NCBI GenBank assembly: GCA_964036665.1
Contig: OZ038528.1
Span: 3,602,501 to 3,666,500 of the forward strand
Source: Gordius sp. MW1
Lineage: Eukaryota; Nematomorpha; Gordioida; Gordea; Gordiidae
Length of the DNA stretch: 64,000 nt
Reading direction: 5' to 3'
Shown here: one piece after another, positions 1-12,225 of the stretch
How the letters are laid out: each line of letters opens with the position of its first letter
Numbering within the stretch: the stretch's first letter is position 1
The notes under the pieces: model-generated
What the model saw: the letters and a program-made list of their open reading frames with translations, nothing else
Database searches by the model: none
What the model was told of the DNA's origin: nothing
Position numbers and translations under genes: made by a program

Positions 1-924
1 AAAATTATCGTTTTTAAAAACAGATTTTTCCACGTCTTATTAAACATCTTTTTAAATTTAAATTCGATATTGGTATACATTTATAATTTGATAATAAGAC
101 ATAACAGGACATTTTTTGCCGACAGTAAACCCATAAATTGTATAGCATTTCATTCGAATTAACAAGACTTATACAACATATACATATATATTATACACAC
201 CCTCGAGAATATTTGCACGCCTGGTTAGAAAACAGTAAGGGATTGTCTTAATATCAGATTGAGATTGAAATCGCGCGAATTTATCTTTGTCTAAATATCC
301 GATTCAATTTCATGCGACAAACTCGGTTGTAATTATTATTAATATTTTGTATTTTGATAGTTAAAAACGTTTTTTTGATTATTTCAACTCTTGAGATTAA
401 TCTAAACTTTGCTAATACCTAAAAATCTAACATTTAAGCTTAGGAAAACATTTGCATCTTACAAAATCACTGTTATGTTATGCGTCTGAAATGAAAATCT
501 GCTGTGAATTCGAAGTTAAGACAGGGCTTTGTTATAACCCGTACCAATGTTTTTGCTGCGCAGCAAAATCCGATATAAAGACAGCCCAAAAAGGAAAGTG
601 CCTATTCTCTATAATCATAGATGAATAATTAATACAATAAACTGGGGAACAACTGATATAATTATTAACTAAGGGTGAAGGCCCCCATGTTTGGGGCATA
701 ATCCTTTATTGCTTTCGTAAACCATTCAATTTTTCTCCTGCACATGTGTGCACAATGCAAAAAAACCTCACTAAACATGGCGGCCCAAGTTACTTATAAA
801 ACTTCAACGCAAAAATCAGCTGTTCACCAATCAATTTTCCTAAGAGCCTATTGGTACTCCATTTTGAAATTACCAAGGAAAACAGTGAATCACACAAAAG
901 GTTTAAGATGCTTTCTTAACTTAC

Positions 925-3900
925 TTTTTGTACAGAGCATTCCGGTAGCTTTTCCCATACCCACTGCTGCCCCTATAGTTAACGTCTAGCACAGCAAAAC
1001 CCCGAGAGGTATAGTATTGCGTTCGCAAGTTGAAGGCATCCGATTTTTTTGCAGTAGGCCCGCCGTGACTTGTCACTAATAGAGGCGGCAACGTTCCAGT
1101 GGGCCCCAAAAAATCTTTATTCTGAGGTTATAACAATGATACTATCTAGGTAAAAATTTAAAATGTTTTCAATTTGGGTTAGGTTCGTAAAGTAACTCTG
1201 CAGTTCTCTAAATGATACCTTAGACGGTAAATACCATGGGCGTAGCCAGCAATGGAATTAGAGGGGGGGGCAATAACGTTTTAGGGAAGGGCAATATAAT
1301 TCCTTGCAATTATAGCCAAAATTTTAATAAATTTAAAGAATTTTGGAATTTAGAAGGGGGCAGCCGTCCCTTCCTACCTCTTCTTGGCTACGCCCATGGT
1401 AAAGACTTTATATAAGGAATTTTGTAAAGATCGTTTAAAATAGTCAAGCAAAACTATACTCGTCTCAATCTAAATTTTTTTTGGCAATAGTAGCTTCCTG
1501 TTCCGCCACTTTTGGCAAGAAAACACTGACATTTTTTAAATCGATAGGAAATTCCCCTAAAGCTAAATACTCGCCCAGTTTTGTTTTACGTCAAAAAATC
1601 GGCATTTTAAGAGCAAAACATAATTACAAATCTTTATCAGACAAATGGCCCTTGTTGGCTATCGACGATTATGATGGATAGTTTTTCATCTATATCATTT
1701 TATGCTCGTTTATTGTATTTTAAGCATCATTTTAACCTAATAAAAGCATAAGTCTAATAAAAATTATTTATGAGCGTATTTCAATTCTAGCCATAATATT
1801 TGTCAACTAATTTATTCTTCGGCTCTCATTAAACTAAAACGTGCGAAAATATCTGATTAATTAACCTTAATATTAATTTCGACTTTTGCCGTGATACCTT
1901 AATGATATATTTCAAACAAAAATTTAAATTTTGACGCACAAAATAGTATAAGAATTTTGGGGAAATTACAAACTTTTGGGGCGTAGTAGAAAGCGTAAGC
2001 GGTACAACCATCTCCAGAAGGATATTCTATTTCTTGTGGTAAACTGATATAAGCGGGGTCTATTGTCGTTTCACAACTCTTTTTAATCGGCGTTATCTGT
2101 GTGAATAACAATCTTTATAAATATTAAATATCCCTTACAACTTACACCATAAGAGGAGGTATTATAATATTATATGAGATAATGAAAAAAATATCGTAAA
2201 ATCCCTATAATATTGAATATAATAAGTGTTTTGGCCTTAGCTTCTTAAAATGAAATTAATGGCGCGTTTTAAGCTTAAAAAATGTATTCATAATTTAATG
2301 TGGGGCAAAATTTATTTTCTAACAAAATCAAGCAGAAAATGCTTAATCACTATTTACAAAAAATCAAGTGGAAAATGCCTTATGACTATTTATAAAAAAT
2401 CAAGTGGAAAAAGTCTATGACTATCTATAAATTTATTTAGTAATCAAACGGGGAAAATAAGTTCAAGAAAGATAGATTATAAGGCCAATAATGATAAGCC
2501 AAGTCAATTTTAATTTTAAATAGTGAAGCCCGACCATAAAACCAAATTTACAATTCTACTTGAAGCTCGAAGTCTTTGAGAGCCCGCCCCAATGGTAACT
2601 AAAATTTAAAGTGCACATTTTAAGATGGCGCCTAAGTTTGCTAAACTCTTTAAGTGTAACACGCAATTAACCTTTTTGAGGAGTAAATCAATAGAGGCCA
2701 CGTATTCGGGCCCGGTTTTGGGGTAAATCAAGCAAAAACAACTTTTTCCATCCCAGCTCAGCTTTAAGTTATGTATTTCGGCCACCGCGTTCAATTGCCC
2801 ACAAATCACTTTTTCCAATAGTTCAGCTGCTCCGGTCAACTCGTCAGAATTCAGTGTTAACGCGTATAAATCCTGTGATTAATTAGTAAAAGTTTAAGGG
2901 GAAAAAGTGAAAATTACATTTTCCGCCGCAAAAACGATTGTATTCCTGTCTTTGGGGTTTATAGCATAAGCCGTGTCTCCAGAAACCCAATGTGGATATC
3001 CGATATCCTTGCACAATTTAGCTTGGAGTGGTATAAGATATTTAACCTTATCTGATCAACGTACGAATTAAACATAATATAACTTAGTTTGTAGTGTTTA
3101 TTTTTAATAAATTCATTTCAAAAATATTTATTATCATATTTTTTAAATTAAGTATAGGACGATGTGTTTCGAAAGAGCAATATATTGATTGCTATGCAAT
3201 TTATGGGCTCGCTTTTCGTTGTCGTGAGTGAGCGAGTGAGTGTCAGTCGTGAGGTTTTATAATGGATATCTTTATTAAATATTAATTTGGACAGTTTTAT
3301 GACAAAAGGATGATTTTTTGAAGAGATTCTAAATTAAAAATTTTATTTACAGTGTGACAAAAAAATAATTTTAAAACTCGGCATAACTTAGCTAATTTAT
3401 AAAGAATCAAAGATTTACGCTTCGAGTATCGTCTAATTTAGTGCTTAATTGTTGTTTAAAGGGTTCTCGGCGTTTTATAATTGTGTACATTATTAAAAAA
3501 TTTTAATATTAAACAAATCTAGTCTCAAAATTTTATAAATTAACAATTGAAACAATATTTAGAGTACAAAATTATAAAAATTTTAAAATAATGTTTTAAA
3601 TTTTTATTCACTGTGACATTAGTTTGATCCATATTCCCTGTATATTGTTTACAAAATGAATTCATTAAATATTTGCTACTGCTAAACTTGAAAACAGTCT
3701 ATTGTATTGCAGCGCAGAAGCTATTTTTAAAAATTTAGCATCAAGAGCTGGACAAAATACAAAAACTTTACCGAAAACCCGTTTTCCATTTTAATAAAAA
3801 TTTAGTATCTGAAAGAATTTTATAATGAAAGACTACATAGTAATGTTGTAAAAAAGGCTGGGTTTTGTTTGTTCAGTCAACCTTTGGTTTATTTAAAACT

Positions 3901-5455
3901 AGTGGTTGACTCTAGTCTATTTTACAAATTTCAACTAAGTCTAGAGATCAACCAAACAAACCCCAGTCGTTTCTACAAAACTGGTACATAGACTGTTATG
4001 TACTTATTTATCTTACAAACTAGAGAAATAACATAACAATCTGTATAAGTTAAAATAAATTGGAGGTTAAGAAAATATATAATTATCCAATTATTTTGTA
4101 TAGGAAAACTATTACTTTGAAATAATAAAAACGTTAAATAAATATTGAGGAAAATTTTCTCATTTTAAAGTTTAGTTGTAATTTATATTAAATGTTGATA
4201 CCAAATTTAATTTCTGTCCCAATTTCTGCTTGATAAAGTTTGTAAAAGCCATCGGCATCACTTAAAAAGATTAAATCGTATTTGCCCTCTCCTCGTGGAT
4301 CTTTTTCTTTGGGAGACCTCAAACAAGGTTGCATGTAACTAACATTAATTGATGGATTCAATTGACACATCCTCACATTAGACAATGTAGCAAAGTCTGA
4401 GGCTGAATCTCCTTTTAGATTTTTGGTTACGTGAAATGAAGCAATTTTAACATTTGTACAATCCCAAGGCTAAAACAACACATGTTCTAAACTCATTGGT
4501 TATAAAAAATATATAAGGGTGTAATTCACTTTAACTCTTAAATAAAATCATAAATTAATTAGATATAAATGAAAAAATAAGTCTCTAAACAATTTAATAA
4601 CTTTAAAGTAGCATTTGAAGAAACATTTGATTTCACCATTTTATAAAAAACCAATATGAGATCATTTTACCATGTTAGGGTGGTTCCATTCAACCCATGT
4701 TAACAAAGAACTATCAGATGACAATGAAGGAGATGCATAAAAATCTGCACCTTTTTGTAGGCAACATATAGTATTGTTTGCTTTTAAATTCAAACAACAC
4801 AAAAAGTTTTCGGGCTCAGATTCAGGAGAATCATGGTATTCACACACACATATTATTACTTGATTCTATATATATTTATAAGTAATACTAATAAAACCTA
4901 CGATGTTATCAAAGACAAAATCTGTATATCTATATTTTTGATCATCCTTAGTAATTGGATAAGGGGTAGAAAGAGAAGCCACTTGGGCATATATTCGATT
5001 ATCTTTCTTGTTACTAAAATACATCACATCTTTGTTAACAATAAATGCGTTTCCACCATATTCATGTACTTTTGTATACAAATTAAAATCTAAAATAATA
5101 GTATTATTAAATACTACATATCTAAACCTTTGGGTGTCCATTCCTCAATTTTATGAGAATCAAAATTGTATGAAAAAACTATAGTTCTACCTCCCTCTTT
5201 CGCATGGGATTCACTCCAATAAACTTCTGAATTTAATTATTTAACTAATATTCAAATATTTAAATTATTGATTTTACTTTGATAGAATAAATTATTTTGG
5301 TCTAGTTGAACCTCATTAAATTTTATTCCAGCCGATGTTATTAATTCGCTTGTTATAGGACTTTTCCATGAACCATATTTTAAAACCTTTGGCATGTTTA
5401 AATTGGTAGAAAATTTTATAGTGCGTGTTACAAATTTGAATAATTTATAGATCAT
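925..5455 (-). CDS. S9-family serine peptidase (prolyl oligopeptidase/acylaminoacyl-peptidase type), 9 exons, 3' part outside window
   Basis: Exons, in minus-strand order: 5455(or 5395)-5278, 5226-5128, 5089-4898, 4858-4671, 4469-4202, 3051-2918, 2872-2663, 2096-1974, 1121-925. Every junction has GT/AG ends and matching phase; the donor at 2663 is the weakest. The joined protein runs from [13 protein letters not shown], through [21 protein letters not shown] and WNHPNM (beta-propeller part), to [11 protein letters not shown] and VDVNYRGS-like [16 protein letters not shown] at the start of the alpha/beta-hydrolase part. These are hallmarks of the bacterial-like S9 peptidases that remove N-terminal residues from peptides. 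The last visible exon ends in a strong donor (GTAAGTT). The exons for the nucleophile Ser, Asp and His are not in positions 1-924 and must lie to the left. Introns include 38, 39, 45 and 51 bp. The family call is firm; the exact substrate is unknown. Confidence 0.86.
1235..1398. repeat. MITE, 'catgggcgtagcc' family, intact copy
   Basis: About 164 bp bounded by inverted ends catgggcgtagccag and ggctacgcccatg, with a G-run after the left end and a purine-poor interior. The same family recurs at 14598, 17531, 23560, 41515, 59763, 61304 and 63601. It lies in the intron between the last two visible exons of the S9 peptidase gene. Confidence 0.75.
1481..1681 (+). pseudogene. Fragment of reverse-transcriptase C-terminal domain
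   Basis: The 66 codons contain [17 protein letters not shown] and [15 protein letters not shown]. They match, residue for residue over much of their length, the end of the longer minus-strand copy at 53728-54183. It is antisense to the S9 peptidase gene and inside its intron. No upstream reverse-transcriptase domain remains. A 3' stump of a retroelement is the simplest reading. Confidence 0.6.
3842..3982. repeat. MITE, 'agtgttgtaaaaacggctgg' family, diverged copy
   Basis: A diverged inverted-repeat element in the 1150-bp intron between S9 peptidase exons at 4202 and 3051. The left end (taatgttgtaaaaaaggctgg) and right end (ccccagtcgtttctacaaaa) are recognisable against the better copies in the polybromo introns. 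Confidence 0.6.
5395..5455 (-). other. Alternative N-terminal extension of the S9 peptidase (possible organelle-targeting peptide)
   Basis: Two in-frame ATGs are available, at 5455 and 5395. The conserved family sequence begins just after the second (PKVLKYGSW). The 20-residue extension from the first ATG has Lys/Arg at several positions, no acidic residue, and hydrophobic and hydroxylated residues between. That is the composition of a mitochondrial presequence. Use of the two starts could give two locations for one enzyme. This is inference from composition only. Confidence 0.35.
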
Positions 5456-5459
5456 ATGA

Positions 5460-6409
5460 TGGATAGATGCATAACTTAAGGCATTAAGTGTTGTAGTACT
5501 ATTCTCATTTTTTATTATAAAAATTAAAATAATAGTGGTACCTTTATGATTTGAATCATTCTATTCACACCCCTCATTATTATCCGAATACCCAACTATT
5601 GAATTTTAGATATTTGAATACCTTACAACTCACCAATATTATTGAAACTTGTTACGACTGGAAACCTTTATTTACTACAGATTTCGAAGCGATACAATAA
5701 AAGAAAGTGAGTAAAACGTGTATATCAAACGAATATATAAGTTACAACCAATTAACGATAATTTGATTGACAACACATCGGTAAATAACATATCCACTGA
5801 GGCGCTTCGCACTCCAAGTACCTCTCTACAAAACTACTAACCTCCATACAAGTGTATATAGGCACAATATTAGCGATAAATATTTATTCCATTTTTTGGT
5901 TAAATAAATATGTTGTTTGCCTTTACTCAATTTTTTTTAAAATAAAATACTATATTTATTAATATTTATAGGGACGACGGCAGCTACAGTGTCATTATGG
6001 CGTCATTAATATGTATAGCCTTAATATTTAATTTATAACATCCAAATCAGTGGCGTAAATGAGGGGGAGGAATACGGGAAATTCTCCCCCAGCAAACATT
6101 TGAAAAGTTTTTTGATTAATAACTAAATTAAATGGGTTAAATTATTATAGTTTAGTTACATCAAAGACTTTAAGACACTTAGAAAAATCTAGAAACATAA
6201 TATATACATTCAATTTTTTGATTTAATTTTTGATAAAATGCATTGTAAAATTTCCAAATATAAGTGTGAAAATTTAAAATGGTATGAAAAATAACTAGCT
6301 TGAACATTTATTTCCCGTGAAAACATCAGACCGCCCTAGCTACATATTATTAATACTTTTATTATTTATCATATTTGTCTAAAATTTTCTGCTAGAATAG
6401 AACCCATCT
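5460..6409. other. Upstream region of the S9 peptidase gene, no gene seen
   Basis: AT-rich sequence with stops in all frames and no exon-like conserved stretch. A worn fragment near 6050-6345 (gtggcgtaaatgagggggagg ... accgccctagc) looks like an old member of the 'gggcgtagcc' MITE group. The promoter of the minus-strand peptidase gene must be here, but no specific element can be named. Confidence 0.5.
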
Positions 6410-6628
6410 GTGGCATTAAGCCAAATTTTAGTAATTCCAAATTTTAGTAATTTTTATTATTGTGGCTATGATTTGCCCTTTTGATTTTTAAAATTAAAAT
6501 TACCCTTGGATTTTATGAATCTCGTTTGGCTGTTCAAGGCCACGCGTTTATTAATAGATTTCAGAATCACGATGATTGTTAATTTCGCTATTTGTTAATT
6601 TATGGTTATCTTCGCTGTGTATTATTAT

Positions 6629-8212
6629 TAGAGCTGTTAAGAACTAGTTCATTTTGCACTAGTTCATTGAACTAATTCACTTTTTACCGAACTTCGAACT
6701 GAACTAGTTACCTTTCCAAAAATTGAATTATGAACTTGAACTAGTTCCTTTTTTTTAACGTTTAACTTGAACTAACTAGTTACTTTTTTACTATTCTGAA
6801 CTTGAACTTGAACTTTACAATATAAATGAACTAGTTCATCACAAAAATTATTATTTAAATTGAATTTATAAGCCGAGTTTGACTGTTTTTATAAACAAGA
6901 CGATTTATTAAACGCACCTTTAAATATTACTACAATCGAACCTCTATTATTGTCAGTATGAATCATTGGTTTAATTTTTGTGTTTTATATGTGCCTTTAA
7001 TTTTAAAGATGGATATTGATAGTGATTCTACTTCTAGTTCTAGTATATCCTCCAAAGTGGATAGAGAAAATGATCAGCATGTTCTGATCTGCTTAACCCT
7101 TTACCTTGGCCTTCGATGGAAGAATATTTTAAATTCGTATCGTCTAATAAAAATTCTATCAAGGCCAGGTGTAAATTGTGTGTAGGTAAGAAGGTTATTG
7201 CTGCATCAAGAACATCAATATTTAATATCATTGATTCTAATTTTATAAATCTTATGGTTTCAAGATTTTCAGATCTCTATGATGATGACAATATTATTGC
7301 AGCTGTACTGCATCCAATGTTCAAAACAGATTGGGCTTGGATAAGTTATCCGAAAATTGGGAGGAGAAATATCGTATCTTAAAAGCCATTAATTTAATCT
7401 TGCCAGCGAATGCAGAAAATGTAAACCCTCAAACTTACAATGGATTGGATTTCCTTGACATCAGACGTGAAAATTCGAATAAAGAAATCATTGAAATTTT
7501 GTAAAACTAAACAATACATCTTTTGAAATATATTACGAATTTACCCAGTTAAAACAAATTTTTATTAAAAATAACGTTTGCCTCCCATCTAATGCTCATG
7601 TTGAAAGGCTTTTCAGTTTAGGAAAACTTATATTTGGGGATAAACGTTCTTCCTTATTAAATGATAATTTTGAAAATAATCTTTTGTTGAAGTCCAATTC
7701 CCATCTACTTCCCCCTGATTTCTATTATCAATTGTAATTATATAAATTATATTGTTTTAAATGAAAAATAAAAGTTTTACACATGTAGTTTATTTATTTA
7801 TGTATAAAAAAACTTTATATGAAATTGTTTATTAGATTTTAATAATAACAAGTTTGAACTCCATCATCAAATAAAATTTAACTGATAAAATTATATAATT
7901 GAAAAAATAAAAAACTAATTTTGGATCAGATAAAACGTTTTTCAGCTGGATTAAATTTCTATAATATTAAAAAAACGAGCCCATAAATTGCAAGCAATTA
8001 AAAATGAACTGAACTATAAACTGAACTTGAACTAGTTCTTTTTGTAAAATTTGAACTAAGAACTGAACTAGTTCGTTTTTTATTTGGATGAACTTGTACT
8101 TGAACTAGTTACTTTTGAAAAAATATGAACTTGAACTTGAACTAATTTATTTTTTCAAATTGAACTATGAACTTGAACTAGTTCATATCTAAGATGAACT
8201 TTAACAGCTCTA
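6629..8212 (+). mobile_element. Internally deleted hAT DNA transposon
   Basis: Terminal inverted repeats tagagctgttaa and ttaacagctcta bound about 1.58 kb. The subterminal zones (6640-6840 and 8005-8200) are dense in gaactagttc and tgaacttgaac repeats on both strands, as expected of transposase-binding regions in hAT elements. The interior keeps scraps of a transposase. No clean 8-bp target duplication is visible, so the ends have drifted or are off by a few bases. Confidence 0.75.
7010..7738 (+). pseudogene. hAT transposase remnant (BED-finger start and dimerisation-domain end)
   Basis: Three pieces in different frames: near 7116, MEEYFKFVSSNKNSIKARCK followed by CVGKKV, like a BED zinc-finger start; near 7282, NIIAAVLHPMFK, like the conserved block before the C-terminal domain; and 7550-7735, LPSNAHVERLFSLGKLIFG with a following nonpolar NNLLLKSN, the hAT dimerisation motif. 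Most of the catalytic core is deleted. Stops and frame changes separate the pieces, so it cannot make an active enzyme. Confidence 0.7.
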
Positions 8213-8439
8213 ATTGGTGTGCCATCTTTATTTACGCCAAATCTGATTACCTCACCCATGATCTCCACAACTGTGTATTTATCATTATTGTTACCACTTC
8301 GCTGTTTAATATTATTTGTGCGTTATAGTTATTTACGCCTAATCTGATCACCTCATCCATGATTATTATTGTTACTACTTAAAACGAATTGTCAGTAGAA
8401 AATTTTCAGTCGTAATAAATTTTGTAGTCGAGAAAAGAA

Positions 8440-11230
8440 AAAATAAATTATCATCTTGGGGATTCCTTACTTATTACCATCACGGTTTTATAACTAAATT
8501 GCCTGCCATAACCAGTCAAAACCCTTTAATTGCGCAATTCACTAATGCTGTCCGAACAGCCGGGCCCAAAATGACGATTTTAAATTTCAAGAATTAATTT
8601 AGTCCAATTTCCAAACATTTTTGATCTAATTATAGATTTTTATAAATAGAAAGACGACAAAAAAATAGCAAATATTTAAAAAATCTCATTGTGGTGCCCG
8701 CGCATGCCTACTTGAAAATCTCATTTTAGAACGTTAACCTGCCCGACCCCTTAGCCGGGCCCAGTAGCGAGCCCGACTTTTTGGTTGTTTAATTTTTATT
8801 TTTAATTACAAATAAAATGTAAAAAAATTGGCCAGCTTTCCCCCCCCCCCCTTCGAGAAAATCCTGGCTACGCGCCTGATCCAAATACATTTTAAAACTT
8901 CCTATGAAATTATTAAATTCATTTTTTAAATTGTGATGATTGGTAATAAGCAAGTTATATGTTAAACATTCTAAATAAAAAAAGAAGTTGTTCCTTGCTT
9001 CTTTCGGCAAAAACATACAAAAACTACCTAATTTTTTGTATCATATCAAAAGATTTTAGGTTTGAAAACTTTATTCTTCTGATAATAAATATTTAAGGCA
9101 AAAACAACAGTATTGCAGGCAGATTAGATTTCTTGAAAGAAGGAGGCATTGCAAAAATTTAGGACAAGACTTACGCAATTATAAAAAACTCTGCAATTTT
9201 CAAAATTACTTGGACGAAAATTTACGGCAGACTTATCTATGGCTTCAGAAGTTTTTCTTAGAAATTGAAATTAGATGACCGGAAGACGATAAAGGTCAAT
9301 AAATAACACTGATCAAATTTTTAGGTTTTTTGGTCTATGATTGGAGAGTGAACCTTAATAAAAGCTAACGAGATTTCAAACCGTATTATGTACGGAGAAA
9401 TGAGATATCGTTTAAAGACGGAATTCTGCTCAATGGGAACCATCTAATCATGCCCAAAAATTTACAGACCGTTTTTAATGTAATTTATGGGAGACTCAAC
9501 TACGATATTATGTAAAATAAATTTAATAGATGTTAAGGTCAAAGACCAAATATCTAAAGGTTCTATACCCTTAGAACATCCCGAATTAAGTCTGTCTGGT
9601 AAAAAATACATCTCGACATTGCAGGACCTGTTAAAGGACAGGGTGGCTGATTGCTATTATGTAAATCTCGTGATTGTATTGCTGATAACTAACTCTAAAT
9701 ATTATAAAAATAAAATGTCTAAATAACTAGTTTAAATTTTTTGACAAATGTTTTTTACATTCTCAGATTCAAAACTTAAGGTGTCTTTAATATTTTTTAA
9801 ATAGTCTACTATATTGCTAACAATGACACTAATTACCAAATTTATTGAAAATTGCTTTATTCGTTTGAAAGATATGAGAAACACAATATGTATCTAGTGA
9901 CAAACAAATGATCTATAAATGTTTATAAGAAAAAAAGGAAACGTTTTCAGACAGATGCTTTATAGATTATATATTTAAATATTTGGATTTTTGTTCTCAA
10001 GTTGACAATTGAAAAAAAATCTATGGTTATGCAAGATAATCAAGGAGGCGCCTTTCTGAAACAGCCTTACTAAAAAATTTAAGAAGCGACAAGAATAATC
10101 TGATTTTTAAAAGTGACAGAAATACAGATAAAACCATAATTAATTCTTAAGGCCAAATTTAGACAAGATCATAGAAAAATTCCGAGAACGCTAAATGGCA
10201 GAGATCAATGCCCGATAATGTGACGTTGCTACTTTTTAAATTTTAAATTTACATTTTGTTAATTGTAAAATGTTCTCGTCGTCATTATATGTTACTTTAC
10301 ATGAGGTTTAATTCACGCTATATAAGCTGTCTTGATGTTTTCCAATCCTTCTTTAATCATATTATTTTTCTTAATATCCCAAAAAATGTACCCCTCCATC
10401 ACCTCTTACCAATGACTTTCAATTCTATACATCCAAATTAAATTAATTACCATTTTTACAAAAAGGCGAGACCTTGTATTAATTTTGTTAGGCTTTGATA
10501 CCAATACCTAATACTATGTTTAATCCAGATGAGATAACCCTTTTATTAGCGGTATATTTATTATCGATCTTTTCAAACTTATTTTAAAATACATTTTCAG
10601 CCCCCAGGCGTCACGTTTCCCTCGGTTATTTACTAAGTAAAGTAAGGGATTTAAAAAATAGTAAAATGACGCCTTGCTACAGCTTAATTAATTCTCACGC
10701 GTAAAGCATTATTTATTTACAGTTTTTAAGTAGTTCGCAACGATCACTGTGAATACGTTGAAACCAGACCCTTTTTAACTTAGTTTTCCCATAAATATTT
10801 TTTACTTATCATCAAAGATATACAAAACCCTAACTAATGAGCTTTACTTTATTTATCTCTCTTCTTTTAATTTAGATAGTCATGTTCAACCTTAATATAA
10901 ATCCGCCCTTGCTAATCTCTGAAAAATTATAGAACAAAATTTATCAAAGATATGAGTGTCATGGCCTGTGATGCTATTTAAGTATGATTTAGCACGTTCT
11001 AGGATATTAGGATGAATCGGGGTCAAAATAGCAGAATTATGAAAAAATAGCAGAAAAAATCGGGGGGATGGAAAATGCGAAGCGCATAGACATTTTAGAA
11101 TTATACGACAAAACAGCATATATTTAATTGTTATTTTCATGTCTTATTTTAAATAATTTGTCTCATTTTTGAGCAAGAAGAGAATAAGTATACAAAATAT
11201 AGATTTTAATGCATATTTGGTTAGAATTTA
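8440..11230. other. Intergenic region, no supportable gene
   Basis: AT-rich. At 8545-8780 there are GC tracts (cagccgggccc, tagccgggccc, gagcccgac) of the same type as the ends of the element at 13185, probably a remnant. At 8836-8880 a 'ctggctacgcgcctg' tip of the gggcgtagcc MITE follows a C10 run. An open stretch at 9487-9726 (79 codons) has no domain I recognise and is flanked by stops; I do not call it a gene. Confidence 0.5.
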
Positions 11231-11302
11231 AAAAATCTTCAAGAAGTGGGCAGGTACTGACCCTTGGTCAATATTCTTACATCAAAGCTAATATGGGTAA
11301 AT

Positions 11303-11569
11303 CATCAGACCCAATATTTATCAATTTATTGATTATCTCAAAAAGATACAGAAAGAAACTAACTCAAATATCTATAAAATAAACCAAGGAAAAACAATAA
11401 ACCCAAAATCTAAGAAAGAAATCAACAAAGAATCTTGTATCAATAATTTAAAAGAACATTATACTAACAGTGAAATAGACCCATCTCAATTTCTAAAAAC
11501 AATATCATGTTATCTAAAATATAAAGAAAGAGATGCAATGTTAAATATTATTACCACTTGATTATTTGT
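11303..11569 (+). pseudogene. MULE-type transposase C-terminal fragment (tentative)
   Basis: An open frame of about 88 codons with no Met at its start, reading PNIYQFIDYLKKIQKE, then a Lys-rich stretch, then SQFLKTISCYLKYKERDAM. The order 'PNI..FI..LK', a Lys-rich segment, and a C-terminal 'FLK.IS' resembles the tail that follows MULE transposase domains in many invertebrate genomes. This is pattern memory, not a search. Confidence 0.4.
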
Positions 11570-11726
11570 CTGTTATAATTTAGTAAATATTAATAAAATT
11601 GGTCTGTTATAATCTAGTAAATATTTATAAAAAAAACTTATATGAGTGTAAAGGCAAAACATTTTAAAGGGTCAAAGTAGCAGGATTAAAAAGTAGCAGA
11701 ATAATATGACTTTTAGATAATTAATA

Positions 11727-11817
11727 TAACCCTAACCCTAACCTAAAACACTAACCCTAACCTAAAACACTAACCCCGACCTAAAACACTAACCCCGACC
11801 TAAAACACTAACCCTCC
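11727..11817. repeat. Telomere-like interstitial repeat tract
   Basis: Repeats of aaccctaaccctaacc merging into a 20-bp unit, ctaaccccgacctaaaacac and variants. This is G-poor-strand telomere-like sequence inside a chromosome arm, directly before a 110-bp tandem array. A smaller piece (taaccctaaccc) is at 31450-31460. Confidence 0.7.
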
Positions 11818-11830
11818 TCACCAATCTAAG

Positions 11831-12225
11831 ATGGAAGTATTAGTATTCAACATCTATAATATAAACTATGAATAAAAGATAGGTTAAAACTTAAATTCTA
11901 TTTCCTTTATTTCCAAAATTGTAAAAATAATATCATATCCATGGAAGCATTAGTATTCAACATCTATAATATAAATTATGAATAAAAGATAGGTTAAAAC
12001 TTAAATTCTATTTCCTTTATTTCCAAAATTATAAATATCATATCCATGGAAGTATTAGTATTCAACATCTTTAATATAAATTATGAATAGAATTTTAGGT
12101 TAAAACTTTTAATTCTATTTCCTTTATTTCCAAAATTGTAAATATAATATGATATCCATGGAAGTATTAGTATACAACATCTATAATATAAATTATGAAT
12201 AAAAGATAGGTTAAAACTTACATTT
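11831..12225. repeat. Tandem array, about 110-bp unit, four copies
   Basis: Units begin atggaagtattagtattc at 11831, 11941, 12046 and 12158, giving spacings of 110, 105 and 112 bp. Each contains aacatctataatataaatta, gataggttaaaac and tttcctttatttcc. The copies are very similar, so the array is young or homogenised. No coding potential. Confidence 0.85.

Larger units (their letters stand above)
6410..8440. repeat. Solo Ty3/gypsy LTR split by a hAT insertion
   Basis: Positions 6410-6628 match the first half of the LTRs at 35487 and 40257 (gtggcattaagcc, tttggctgttcaaggccacg), and 8213-8440 match the second half (gccatctttatttacg, tcacccatgatctcc, attttcagt). The hAT remnant separates the halves. 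No gag or pol lies next to it, so it is a solo LTR older than the hAT insertion. Confidence 0.75.

Noticed and set aside
1..924. Search for the S9 peptidase exon carrying the nucleophile Ser
   Set aside because: No GxSxGG-type exon with splice sites is visible on the minus strand here; it must lie further left.
744..989. 81-codon plus-strand open frame
   Set aside because: It overlaps the antisense of a well-supported S9 peptidase exon (925-1121) and has no recognisable motif.
9487..9726. 79-codon plus-strand open frame
   Set aside because: No motif, no splice partners with matching phase found, and stops all around. A decayed element or chance frame is more likely.
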